64,000 nt of DNA from Nemania diffusa (taxonomy: Eukaryota > Ascomycota > Sordariomycetes > Xylariales > Xylariaceae), in the NCBI GenBank assembly GCA_038501195.1, contig JBBPUQ010000001.1, positions 6,386,001 through 6,450,000 on the forward strand. Direction: 5' to 3'. Of the stretch, positions 44,482 to 59,944 are shown in pieces. Position 1 is the first letter of the stretch. The number at the start of each line of letters is the position of its first letter. The translations under genes were made by a program, and so were the position numbers. The notes beneath the pieces were generated by a model. The model was not told the origin of the DNA, ran no database searches, and was given only the letters and a program-made list of their open reading frames with translations.

Positions 44482-46921
44482 AAAATTTAAATAATAATTT
44501 TTAAATATAATAATATAATAATAATTTTAATAAAAAATTAAAATATAATATTAATATAATTATAACTTTTTATATAATAAAATTATTAAATATTTTAATA
44601 TAAATATTATATTTATATAAAAATATTTAAATAAAAAATAATAAAAATAATTTATTAATATTTTTATTATAAATTAATAATATTTTAATATAAATATTTT
44701 AATAATTTTTGTTTTTAAAATTATAAAAAGTTTTAAAAATTAAATAAAATATTAATTAATTAAATTAATTAATTATTATATTAAATAATAATTAAATTTT
44801 AATATATAAAATATTAAATTATAATATTAAAAAATAATATATTAAAAATTAAATATTATTAATTAATTAAAACTTTAAAAAAATAATTTATTATAACATT
44901 ATTAATATATATAAATAAATTATTTATTTATTAAATATAATTAAAAGTTTTTATATAAAAATTAAAATTTAAATTTAGATTATTAATATAATTTATTTTT
45001 ATTATAATAATAATATTTTTTTTTATTTATTAAATATATTTTATTAAATAATTTTTAATTTAATTAAAAATATAATAATTAATATATTTATAATTTATTT
45101 ATAAAATTAATTTTTTAAAAAAATATTAAATTATTAAAGTTATTAATTTAATAATTTATATAAATTTATATAACTAAGTTTAATTTATATATAATATATA
45201 AATTTATAAACTATAATTATTTTTATTAAATTATTAAAAGTTTGTTTTTTTAAATTTAATTTTATTTATTAGCTATTTTTAATTTTATTAAATAAATTTA
45301 TTAAAATATAGTTTAAAAACTTTAAATTAATAAATAATAAATCTATTAATATATTATATTATTTTTATATAAATATAAAATATTTAAAAAAGAATATTTT
45401 AATTAGTTTTTTTTATTAATAAAGTTTAAATTTATTAATTTAATTTTAATAATTATAATAATTAATATATTTATAATTTATTTATAAAATTAAGTTTTTT
45501 AAAAAAAATTTAAATTATTAAAGTTATAAATTTAATATTTTATTTATTAATAAATTTATTATTTATAAAAATAATATAAAATAAAATTATTTTATTAAAA
45601 AAATATATAATATTTTAAAAACACTTTAAAAAAAATATAATTATTTTAATAAAATATTTAATTTTTTATATTATAAAATTAAATTATTTATTAAAATTTA
45701 TAAATAATTAATATTATATAATATTTTTTTATATTTAAATAAATTATATATAAACTTTTTTTATATATAATATTAAATTAAATAATATTTAATATAAAAT
45801 ATATTATATAATAAATATAAATTTTAATATAAATATAAATTATAATTAATATTAAATTAATTAAATTATTATTATTTTTATATAAATAAAAAAAAAAAAA
45901 CTTTAAAAAAGACTTTATATAATATATTAAAATTAATAATAAATAAATTATTAAAAGTTTAATAAATTTTAAATATAAATAATTAAAATAAAATTTAATT
46001 AAATATATTTATTATATAAATATATTATAAAATATTTAAATTAATAATAGTTTTAATATTTTAAAAATTAATTTATAAAATATTTTCAAAACTTTTTTAT
46101 ATATATTTTTAAATTTTAAATAATAATTAAATAATTATTTTATAAAATTAAAAATTTAATAAATATTAATAAAATTTATAAATTAAATATAATTAAATTT
46201 ATTATTTTAAAAAAATATTTTATATATAATAAAAAAAATTATTAATTTATTAATTATATTTTATTAAAATATTTTTATATTAAAAATGAATATTTTAATT
46301 TATATAAAATAATTTATATTAAATTATTTTTTTAAATAAGTTTTTTTAATATTTAATAATAATTAAAAATTATTTAAATTTAAATAAAAAAAAACTTAAT
46401 ATTAATATTAAATTTATTAAAAAAATAATATAATTTTTAATAAATAATATATATTTTTATTATATAATTAATTAATTTATTTTAATTTTTAATATTAAAT
46501 AAAATAATAAAAGAAATTATAAAATATTAAAATTTTAAATTATTTTATAATAAAAAATATTTAATTTAAATGTTATTTATTTAAAATTAAAGTTTTATAT
46601 ATAAATAAATTAAAGTTTTAAAAATAAAAATATTAAATTTAATATAAATAATATTATTATATTTATAAATATTATATAAATAAAAAATATATTAAAAATT
46701 ATTATATATTATATTTTTAATATTTTAATTTTAATTTTAATTTTATTTAAAAATATTAATAAAATAAATATATATTTTATAATATTAATTTATATAAAAT
46801 TAAATTAAATTAATTATATTATTAATTAAAATATTTTAATATAAAAAACTTAAAAGTTTTTTTATTATTATTAATTATATAATTTAATTTTAAAATAAAA
46901 TAAAATAATAATTAATATTAT

Positions 46922-46976
46922 ATAAATAAATAATAAATAAATAATAAATAAATAATAAATAAATAATAAATAAATA
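46922..46976. repeat. 11-bp tandem repeat (TAAATAAATAA)n
   Basis: About five near-perfect units of an 11-bp AT-only repeat. Confidence 0.75.
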
Positions 46977-49487
46977 TTATATATAATTAATATAATAATA
47001 TTATTTTAAATTATAATATTTTTTTATATAATAAATATAAAAAAAATATAAAAAATAGTTTATAAATATTAAATTAATATATATTAAAACTTTATAAATT
47101 ATATTATATATAATTTAAATATAAATTTTTTATTTAAAAAGTTTTAAAATAAAAATAAAAATATAAATATTATATATTAAAAAATATTTATAAAAATTTA
47201 TTAAATTATTAATAAAATTAAATAAATATTTAAACTTTTTTATTATTTATATAATGTTTTTTAATAAAAAAATTATTATATAAAAAATAAAAACGTTTTA
47301 TAAATAAAAATAAAAGTTTTAAATAATATTATAAAATTTAATAATTTTATTTTTATATTTTTTATTTTTAATATTTATTTATAAATTAATTAAAATTTTT
47401 ATATATTTTTTAATATTATATAAAAAAATAAAATTATTAAAAAAATTATAAAAATATTTAAATAAAAAAAACATTAAAATTAAAATTAATTATAAAAATA
47501 ATTAATAAAATAGTTTTATTATATATAAAATATTTATATAATAAAAAAACATAAAATTAAAATAAATTATATAATATAAATTATTAAAAAAGATTTTATT
47601 ATTATTAATGTAAATAATATATTTATAAAACTTTAATATATATAAATTTAATTTTAATATTATAAAAAATATAAAATAAAATTATAAAAATAATATATTA
47701 TTAATTTTAATAAATATTATATAAAACAAAAAGCTAATTTAAAAAATTAATATAATTTCTTTTTTTTTTTTTATATATTTAAAGTTTTTTTTTAATTAAA
47801 AAAAAACTTATAAATTAATTATTAAATTATAAATAAATAATATTATTAATATATTTAAAAATGTTATAAAAAGTTTAATATAATAAAAAGTAATAAAATA
47901 TTTAAATTTATAAAATATAATTTTAATAAATATATTAATATTTAAATTTTTAAATTAAAATTTATATAAAAAATTAAAAATAAAATTATTTATTTATAAA
48001 AAAAGCTTTAATTAATTATATAAAAATATATTAATTTTTTAAAAAATATATTAATTTTTAAAAAAATATATTATATTTATATAATTATTAATAATTTAAT
48101 ATATAAATTAATAATTATTTTTAATATTTAAATTTATTTTAATTTAAAATTATATTATAATATATAAATTATAAAATATAATATAAATATATATATAATT
48201 ATTATATAAATTAATTAAATAAATTTTAATAAAAAATAATTTAATTAAATTTAATAATATTTATAATATATTTATAAATAAATATATTATATTAATTAAA
48301 AAATATTAAATTATATAATTAATTAATATTAATTTTTATATTAAAAACTTTATTTAATATATTTTTTAATATATTTAATATATATATATAAATAATATTT
48401 ATTTATTATTATTTAAACTATTAATTTTTAAATAATTAATATAATAATTTTAAATAAATAAATAAAATTATAAATTAATAATTATAATTATAAATATAAA
48501 TTTAACTTTTTTAATTTATATTATATAAAACTTTTTATTTTTATAAATAATTTATTTATAAATTATATAAATATAATATTATAAAAGTTTATATAAAAAA
48601 TAATATTAATTTTAAATATAAAAATATTAATAATATTATTTATTAAAATTAAAATAAATATAAATAAATAATTAAAAATATATTAATTAATATTTTTAAT
48701 AAAATAATTAATAAATTTAATAATATAATTATTATTTAAATAACTTTTTAAAAATTTTAAAAATATTAAATATATTATAAATTTAAATAATTTTATATAT
48801 TAATTTTAAATTATTATATTATTATTTAATTATATATAATATCTTATAAAAAAATAATTTATAATTAATTTTATATTATTATTACTATTTTATAAATTTC
48901 TTTTTTAAAATATAATAAATTAATAAAAAATTATATATATAAATAAAAATATATATAAAAAATTATAATTAAAAAAAAAGTTTATAATTATTAAAATAAT
49001 AATATTAATTATTATTAATTTATATTTAAACTTTTTTTATATAATTTATATATATATAATATATATATAAAACTTATTTTTTTAAATATAAAAATTAAAA
49101 TAATAAATATTTTTTTATTTTAAAAAAATTCAAAATATATTAAATTAATAAAATAATTAATATTTAAAAAAGTAAATTATTTAAAAATTTAAATTTAAAA
49201 TTTAATAAAAAATTTTAAAATAATAACTTTTTATAATATAAAATATTTATTTAATAAATCTTTTATAAAAATAAAAAAATAAAAAAATAATTCAAATTAA
49301 AATTTATAAAATATTAATTTTTTTATATTTAAATTTTTTTTAATAAATAAAAAATTATAAATTAATTTTTATAAATTTAAATTATTTAAATTTTTAATTT
49401 ATATAATATAATATTTAATTATTTATTATATAAATATAAAATTTAATTTTTTATTATTTTTTAAATTAAATTAAAAAAAGTTTATTA

Positions 49488-49770
49488 TTAAATTAATATT
49501 TTAATAAAATTTATATATTTATTAAATATATATAATTAACATTTAAATTAATATTTTTATAAAATAATTAAATAAATAAAAAATATTAAAATTTATACAA
49601 TTAATAAAATTTATAAATTATATATATATATATATTAATATAAAATTTTAAAATTTTAAAATTTTATAAATTATTTTAAATTAATATATATATATATAAA
49701 GATTTATTAATATTAATTTATAATTATAAAATATAATTATAAATTAATAAAATAAAAAAATAAAAATTAA
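49488..49770 (+). repeat. AT-only repeat box, copy 2
   Basis: Matches the box at 37,735 (TTAATATTTTAATAAAATTT, then TAAATAATTAAATAAATAAA-like sequence, ending near AAATTAATAAAATAAAAAAA). It could be a solitary LTR-like remnant. Confidence 0.5.
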
Positions 49771-52700
49771 TTATTATTATAAATATATTAAAATAACTAT
49801 TATATAAAAAAAAATTTAAATATTATAAAATTAAATAGTTATTTTATAATATTTAAATAATTTTTATATAGTTTTTTTCTTTTATTTTTTATAACTATAT
49901 TAATTTAAATAATAAAAATAATAAAAACTATAATAATAATATAATAAATATATATAATATAAATAATTTTATATATTAAAATATAATTAATAATATATTT
50001 TATATAAAGTTTATATAATTAAAAATATAATTAATAATATATTTTATATAAAGTTTATATAATTATATATAATTAAAAATTAAAAATAAATAATTTATAT
50101 AAATATTTATAATTAATTTTATAAATTAAATAAATTTTATATTTATAAATATTAATTATATATTTAAATTAAAATTTAATTTTTTATTTATATAAAATAA
50201 TATATAAAAATAAGTTTATATATATTTTTAAAAATTAACAAAATAAATAATAATTAAAAATTTAATAATAATATATTTATATAAATAATATAAATAAATT
50301 ATTTAATATTATAATTAATTATATTAAAATTAATAATAATAATATATATTATAATAATTAAAATAAATAATTAAATATTTATTATAAATTTTATATTTAA
50401 TTTTTTTTTATATAATAATTAATTATATAAAATTACAAAAAAAAAAAAAAATTAATATTTTTATATAAATAATATTAATTTAAAATTATAATATATATAT
50501 AAAATTATAAATTATTTTTTAAATATATATATAATTAAATAATAAATTAAATTAAAAAATAAAAATTTAATAAATATTATATTTTAAATTATATAATTAT
50601 TATATAAATTATTTAAATTAAAATTATATTAATATAAAAGTTATTATAAATATAATTATTAAAAATTAAAAATTAAATTAAATAATTATATATTATTAAT
50701 TTTTATATAAAAAAATATTTTTAATAATATATTATTTAATAAATTTATAATATATATATTATTTTTATTTATTAATTAAAAATATTATATAATTTAATAA
50801 TTATTATATAAATTTAAAAGTTATTAAAAAATAATATTTAAATATTAAATATATAAATATAATAATTATAACAAATATAATTAAATAATAAATCAATTAA
50901 AAAATAAAAAAAAACTTTTATATATAAATAATAAAAAGTTAATTATAAATTAATTATATATAATAATTAATTAAATTATATAATTAATAAATTAAATTAT
51001 TATTATTTAATTATAAATTAATATATATTTAATTTATAATATTTTCTTTTAATATATTAATTTATAAATAAATTGTTTTATTTTATAATATTATTTTATA
51101 ATTATTATATTATAAAATTATTAAATAATTTTTAATAATTTTAATAATTAATATTTATTTTATATAATATAATATATTTATTATTTAAATTAAATTATTA
51201 ATTTTTTATTATTTATATATTTAATAATTTTTAAATATATAATTTATTTTTTATTAAATTTATTTATTTTGTTTTATATATTTAATTTTTTTATTATATT
51301 TATAATTAAAAAATAACTTAAATATAATTTAAAAACAAAAAAATATTTTTTAATAAAATAGCTTTTTTTATTAAAAAATAAAATTAGCTTTTTTATTATT
51401 ATTATATAAATTATATATTTAATATTAATAAATTTATATTTATATTTATTAAATTATTTATATATATAAATATTTATAACTTTTAATATTTAAAAAACTA
51501 TTTTATAAATAATATTTTTAAATAATAAATTAATTATATTAAAGTTTTATATATATTTAATTATATTTTATAATTTATATATTTTTTTATAATAATATTA
51601 AAATTTATAATAAATTATAACATTTTTATTTAATTAAATAATTTTATATTTTTAGTTTTATATAAAATATAAAATTATTTAATTGTTATATTATTATAGT
51701 TTAATTAAATATTAATTTAGTTTTTATATTTTATTAATTGTTTTTAATATTATTTATATATATATAAATAGTTTAATAATAATTAAAATTATTTATATAA
51801 ATAATTATTATATATATAATATAAATAGTTTTTATATTAATTATAATAAAAACTTTTAAATAATATAAAATAATATTTTTAAACTTTTTAAAATATTATT
51901 ATTTATTAATATTTTAATAATAATTTTTAAATATTAAATATTAAAATTATAATATTTTTATAGTTTTTAAATAAATAAAAAAAGTTTAATATAAAATTAA
52001 TATAAAAGTTTTATTATTTAAATTTATAATAATAAAAACTTTTAATTTAATATAAAAAATATATATTAAATTTATAAATTAAATAGTTTTTTTTATTTAA
52101 TTAAATTAAATTAAAATAAAAAATAGATTTATATATAATAAAAATAATTAAATAATAATTAAATTAAATATATTATAAATAAATTAATTTAAAAAAAAAA
52201 AAAAGCTTTTATATATAAATAATAAAAATTAAATTATATATTAATTATATATAATAATTAATTAAATTATATAATTAAAAAATTAAATTATTAATATTTA
52301 ATTATAAATTAATATATATTTAATTTATAATAATAATAAATTATTAATATATAATAAAAATTTAAATTTATAAATTAAATTTATAATTTTATTAATTAAT
52401 AAAAATTATATAAAAAATATTTTTATAATTAAAAATAATATTATTTATTAAAATTTAATTTAATATAAATAAAATATATATAATATATTAATAAATAAAT
52501 TATATAATATAATTAATAAATTTAATTATATTATTATATATTATATAATATTTTAAAAAATTATTTATATAATAAAATTATTAATTATATATATAATTTT
52601 TAATTTTTTTTATAAATATTTAATTAAATTAAATATTATATTAAAAAAACAATTTATAATTAATATTGTATTATTTTAAAAAATATATAAAAATTATAAA

Positions 52701-52822
52701 ATTATAAAATTATAAAAATATATTAAATTAATAATAAAAATATTTTAATAAATATTAATATAAACAAATTAATTAATATAAATAAATAAATTATATTAAT
52801 AAAAATATATATAAATTAATTA

Positions 52823-52894
52823 AATAATAAAAAAAATAATAAAAAAATAATAAAAAAAATAATAAAAAATAATAAAAAAAATAATAAAAAATAA
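52823..52894. repeat. (AATAATAAAAAA)n tandem repeat
   Basis: Five or six variable units of AATAAT plus A-runs. Confidence 0.7.
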
Positions 52895-54154
52895 TTAATA
52901 TTAAAATTAAAATTATTATATAAAATATTTTTTTTAATATTTAATTAATAATTTAATAAAACTTTTATATATATATTTAATATATATAATTATTATTTAA
53001 ATTAACTTTTTTATTAAATAATTAAATAAATATAAAATATAATATTTTATAAAAATTTATAAAGTTTATATATTTTATATATATATATATATAAATAATT
53101 AATATATAACTTTATTAATAATATTTTATTTTATAATATATATATATAAATTAATATAAAACTTAAAAATTTAAAAATAAATTTAAAACTTTATAAATTA
53201 TTTGAAATTTTTTTTATATTAATATATATAAAAAGTTTTATTAATATATATAATATTTAATTTAATAAATTATTTAATTAATTTATTACTATATTTATTA
53301 AAATTATTTTAATTTATTTTAATAAAAATATAAAATATTAAAAATAATATTAAAAATAATATATTATTTATATAAAATTAATATTTAAAAATAAATTTAA
53401 AAATATTATTATAATTTTTAATATTAAATTTAAAACTTATTATTAAATAAATAATTTAATAAATAAAAAATATAAAAATATAATAAAATTTATAATATTT
53501 ATAAATTTTATATATATATATATAAATAATTTATATATAATTTAATTAATTATATTTTATAAAATATATATATTAATTAATATAAAATTGTAAAATTTAA
53601 AAATAAACTTTAAATTTTATAAATTAATTTAAATTTATATATATTATAAAATTATAAAGTTTAAAAATAAAATTTATATTTTATAAAGTAATTTAAATTT
53701 ATATATATAAAGTTTTATTAATATTAATTAATAAATATAAATATTATTATAAATAATAAAATAATAAAATAAAACTTATTTATAAAATAGTTTTTATATT
53801 AAATTATTTATTTTTTATAAATAAAATAACTTATTATATATTTTAATTAATAAAAAAATAATTAAATTTATTATTAAATAAAAAAAGTTTAAATATTATA
53901 AAATTAAAATGATTTTTTATATAATAATTTAATTATTTTTATATAAAAATTAATAAAATTATTAATTATTTTATATATTTAACTTTTTAATTATTTTAAT
54001 TATTTTTATATTTTTTTAATTTTAATGTTTTATATTTATTATTTTTTATAAATATATTAAAATATATAATAATATTTTATATAATAATTATAATTATAAT
54101 AATTTAAAATAATTATATTATTATTTTAAATTTTAAATTATTTTTATTTTTATT

Positions 54155-54490
54155 AAATTAATAATTTAATATAATTTATTTATATATATTAAATATATAT
54201 AATTAAAACTTAAATGAAAATTTTTATTAAATAATTAAATAAATAAAAATTATAAAAATTTATTAAAATTTATAATATTTATAAATTTTATATATATATA
54301 TATATATATAAATAATTTAAATATAATTTTTTTAATTATTTTTTAAATTATTAAATATATATATAAATTAATATAAAACTTTAAAATTTAATATTAAAAT
54401 TTAAATTTTATATATATATATATATAATAAATTTTTTAAATATTAATTAATAATTATAAAATATAATTATAAATTAATAAAATAAAAAAA
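54155..54490 (+). repeat. AT-only repeat box, copy 3
   Basis: A close relative of the boxes at 37,735 and 59,565. It opens the B unit of the macro-repeat in the same way copy 1 opens the A unit. Confidence 0.55.
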
Positions 54491-55879
54491 TAAACTTTAA
54501 TTATAAAATATTTTTTATATTAAACTTTATATTTTTATATAAAAAATAAACTATTATTTATATTAATTAATAAAATTAAATTAAATTAAATATTAAATAA
54601 AAAAGTTAATAATTATAAAATTAAAAAGAATTTTATATAATTTTTAATTATTATTATATATTAAAATTAAAAACATAATAAATTATTTTATTTATTTATT
54701 TATTTATTTATATATTAATTATTTTTTATAATTATATTAATATTTATAATAAAAATAATAATAATAGTAATAATTATAATAATTTAAAATAAATAATTTA
54801 AACTTTTAAATTAATAAAAATATTTTTAATTTATTTTTATATAATAATATAATATAAAAAATAACATTAATATTTTTAAATAAAAAAATAAAATTAATTT
54901 TAAATATTAAAATATTATTATTTATTTAAATAATTTAATTATTTTAATATAAATATTTATATATTTTATTTAATATTTAAAAAATTATATATAATTAAAA
55001 ATTAAAAATTTATAATTTATATAAATATTTATAAAAAACTTTAAAAATTAAATAAAATTTATATTTATAAATATTAAAAAAACTAAAATATATAAAAAAA
55101 TATATAATAATAATAAAAACTTAACTAATAATATATTTATATAAATAGTTTTAATATTTATATTAATAAATATATTAAAACTTTTAATTATATAATTAAT
55201 TATATTAAAATTAATAATATTAATATATATTATAATATTAAAAATTTATATTAACTTCAAATATTTTTATTATATATAAAAATTAATTATATAAACTTTT
55301 ATTTATTTAAATTATTTATAATAATTTAATTAAAGCTATAATAATAAATTATATAATATATTATATAATAAAGTTTAAATTTTTATATTAAAATATTATT
55401 AATTTAATATTATTAAAAATACTATTAAATAATATTTTCTTTATATTAAAAAAAAACTAAATAATATTATTTTAATTATATTAATTTTAAAAATAAATAA
55501 AATAAATTTAAATAATATTTAATTATTATTTTAATATAATAATTAATTAAATTATAATTATTTTTATATAAATAAATTAAAATAATTTAATAAAATTAGT
55601 TTATATAATATATTTTAAAATTTAATTATTATAAAAAAATATTATTTTATATAATAATTATATAAATATATTTAAATATAATTAAGTTTAAATTTATTTC
55701 AATTAATTAAAACTTTATATATATATATATATATATATAAATTTAAAATATATTTTTAAATTTTAAAGTTTTATTTTAATTTATATATATATTTTATAAA
55801 AAAAAAACATTTTAAAAAATTATATATAAATTATATATATATATATAATTTATAAATTTTTATATTTTTTTTTATTTTA

Positions 55880-58800
55880 TTATTTATTAAAGCTTTTAAT
55901 TAAAATATTAATTATATATATTTAATATATATATATAAATTTTATTAAATTATTAATTTAATAAAAATTTATTTTTTAATTTATAAATAATATTATAAAG
56001 TTTTTTTAATTAAAAAATAAATTACTATTATATAATAAATATTTAATTTATTAATAAATAATATAATATTAAATATTTAAAATAATTATATAATTATAAT
56101 TTTTAAATAAAACTTTTATTAAAACTAAAAAAAAATAAAAAATAATATTTTATTATATAATATTTTAAAATAAAAAGCTTTATTATATAAAAAATATAAT
56201 ATAAACTTTTTTTATAATAATAAATTTAATAATAACTTTAATTTTCAAATTAAAAATAAAACAGTTTAATTTTTAATAAATTTTATATTTTTTTATTATA
56301 TAAAAAAAAATATATATATATATATATATTTAAAACTAAAGATTAGTTTTAAATAATTTTTATTTTAATAATTAATATAATATTAAATATTAATATATTT
56401 AAAGTTTTAATTGTTAAAAAAATTTAAATTTAAATTTTTATATAAAAAAACTTTTTTTATATAAAAAAATTAAACTTTAAATAATTTAACTATTTAATTT
56501 AATAATATTAAAAGTTTTAAAATAATAAATATTATAATTATATTAATATTAATTAAATTAATTAAATTGTATATTTTAAATATATTAATTTTATTTTTAT
56601 TATTATTATAAAATATAAATTAATTATATATATATTTTAATAATATATAAAATATAATTATATAATAAAATAATATAATAATATTAATATTTTAATATTT
56701 TAAAAAATTAAAAAGTTTTATTGTTATTATTAATTATATAATTAATTTTTATAAAAATATTTATTTTTATAAAAAAATAAATATAACTTTAAATATAATA
56801 TTATAATTAATAATATATAATATAATATATAATTAATTTTATATATAATTAATATAAATATTTTATTTTAAATAATTAAAATTTTAAAATTTTAAAATAT
56901 ATATAATATTTAAAATATATTATATTAATATTAAATTTTAATATATTAAAAACTATTTAATTATATTATATATAATTTTAATATAAACTTTTTATTTAAA
57001 AAATTATAAAATAATATTTAATGAATTAAAATTTTATATAAAAAAATATTTATTAATAAATATTAATTTATTAAAAAAATTAAATAAATATATATATTAT
57101 TTTATTATATATTTAATATTTTATATAAAAAAATTAATTATTATATAAATAAAAAATTATATTATAAATAATAATAAAAACTTTAAATAATATAATTAAA
57201 TTAAATAATTATATATTTATTTTATTAATTTTTAAAGTTTATTTTAAAATTAATAATAATTTATTTTATTTATAAAAAAATATTTAAAAAATAAAAGTTA
57301 TATAAAAAACAATTAAAATTTTTTAAAAGATTTATATAAAATTTAATATTAATTAAATTATATAAATTAAATAAAATTATAATATAAAAAAAATATAAAA
57401 ATTAAATAAAATTATATAAACTTTTTATAATTAAAATAAAAAATAAATTAATTATATAATTTGGTTAAATTATTAAATAATTATAAGTTTAAAAAAAAAA
57501 AAAATTGTTTATATTTATAAATAAATAATATTTTAAATAAAAACAAATTAATAATTATATTTAATTTATATAATTTAAATTAAATAATATAATAAATATA
57601 TTTAATTTATTTTTTAAATAATTAAATATATTTAAAATAATTATATAAATAATTAAAATTAATATAATTAAAAAAAAAACTTTAAATTAAAACTATATAA
57701 AAAGTTTTAAAGAAAAATATTTAAATTATATAAAAAATTTAACTTTATAGTATAAAATTATAAAAATAATTATAAAATTTAAATTTTTATTTAAATATTA
57801 ATAATTTAATATATAAATTAATAATTTATTATTAATTTAAAATTATATTATATATATAAAATTATAAAATATTTTTTAAATAAATATAAAATTATATAAT
57901 AAATTAAATTATAAAATTTATATTTATTTATTAAAAAAATTAAATAATAAATATTTAATAAATATTATATTTTAAACTATATAATTATTATAAAAATTAA
58001 TTAATTTAAAATTATATTAATATAAAATTAATTATAAATATTATTATTAAAAATTAAACATAAAAATATTTATATATATTTTATATTTATTATATATTAA
58101 ATATATTAAATTAAATTAATTTATAATTTATATTATAAAATCAACTTTTTAATAAAAAATATTAAAATAATAAAAATATTAATTTAATTATTTATATAAA
58201 TTTATATAATTATAATAAATTTTAATAAATTAATTTATTTATTATAATTATTTTATTTTTATTTATTTAAAATTTATTTTATTAATTATATATAAAACTA
58301 TTTAAAAAATATTAAAAATATAATTTAAAACTTTAATTTAATAATAATTAAATATATAAATATATTATTATATATTAAAACTATATTAAATTATATTAAT
58401 TTATATAATTATATATTTATATAAAATATTTTACAAAATGTTTTAATTAATTTATTTTATTATTAATGTTTATATTTATTAATTATATTTTAATTATTAT
58501 AATAAATTAATTTAATATATAATTTATATTATAAAGTTAACTTTTTTAAAAAAAATATTAAAATAATTAAATTATTAATTTAATTAATTATATAAATTTA
58601 TATAATTATTATAAATTTAATTAATATAATTTATTTATTATAATTATAAAAAAAAACAAAATAACTTTATAATTATAACATTTTAAATAAATAACATTTT
58701 TAATATTATATTTAAAAAGTTTTTATATATAATTAAAAATAAATTTAATATTAATAAATTTTAAATAAATAAATATAATTTATTTTTTATTTAATAAAAA

Positions 58801-59720
58801 CAACTTAAATAATTATATATTATTATTTTATATATAAAAGATTTTATTTAATATTATATTATTTAATAAATTTAAAAAATATATATTAATTTTATATATT
58901 AATTTAAAATATTATATAATTTTTTAATTATTATATAAATTTTAAAATTATTAAAAAATAATATTAAAATATTAAATATATAAATTTAATAATAAATTAA
59001 TAATATATTATATAAAATATATTATATATTTTTAAATTTTAATTATATAAAAGTTTTTATTTTAATTATTAAAATATTTATAAATAATAAAACTTTAAAT
59101 CTTTATATTAAATTTATAATTATATTAATTAATAAAAAATAAATAAAAAAATATTTTTTTAATTAAAAATAATATTATTTATTAAAATTTAATAAAATAT
59201 AAATAAATTATATAATATAATTAATAAATTTAATTAAATTATTATATTTAATATAACTTTTTTAAAAATAATTTATATAATAAAATTATTAATTATATTA
59301 TTAATTATATATATAAATTCTTAATATTTATATAAATATTTATTTAAAATAAAAATTATATAAAAAAATAATTTATAATTAATATTATATTATTTTAAAA
59401 AATATATAAAAATTACAAAGTTATAAAAATTTAATAAATATTTATATAAAAAAATATTGAATTAAATATTATAAATAAATTAAATATATTATTAAAAATA
59501 TATATAAATTAATAAATATTAAAAGTAAAATTATTATATTAAAAAATATTTTAATATTGAATTTATAATTTAATAAAATTTATAAAAATATATTAAATAT
59601 ATATAATTAAAATTTACATTAAAACTTTTATTAAATAATTAAATAAATATAAAATATTAAAATTTATTAAAATTTAAAAAATTAATAAATTTTATATATA
59701 TATATAAATAATTTATATAT
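55880..59720 (+). repeat. Macro-repeat, copy B
   Basis: Colinear with copy A at an offset of about 15.9 kb (anchors 40,630 and 56,547). It ends in the box at 59,565, as copy A ends in the box at 43,205. Confidence 0.6.
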
Positions 59721-59860
59721 AAATAACTTATATATAATTATTATAATAATATGTTTTTTATAAAATATATATATAAATTAATATTAAATTTTAAAACTTA
59801 AAAATAAATTTTAAACTTTATAAATTATTTTAAATTTATATATATATATTTATAATGTTT
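59565..59860 (+). repeat. AT-only repeat box, copy 4
   Basis: Box sequence with TAATTTAATAAAATTTATAA, ATTAAATAATTAAATAAATA and AATAAATTTTAAACTTTATA. It closes the B unit, about 5.4 kb after the box at 54,155. Confidence 0.55.
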
Positions 59861-59944
59861 TATTAATAAAAATAAAATATTTTAAATAAAATAATATTTA
59901 AAATAATGTTTTATATAATAATTAAATAAAAATATTTTAATTAA

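Noticed and set aside
36555..52894. Short tandem arrays considered as CRISPR
   Set aside because: Units are 8-12 bp of A/T with no spacers, in a eukaryotic genome. They are simple satellites.
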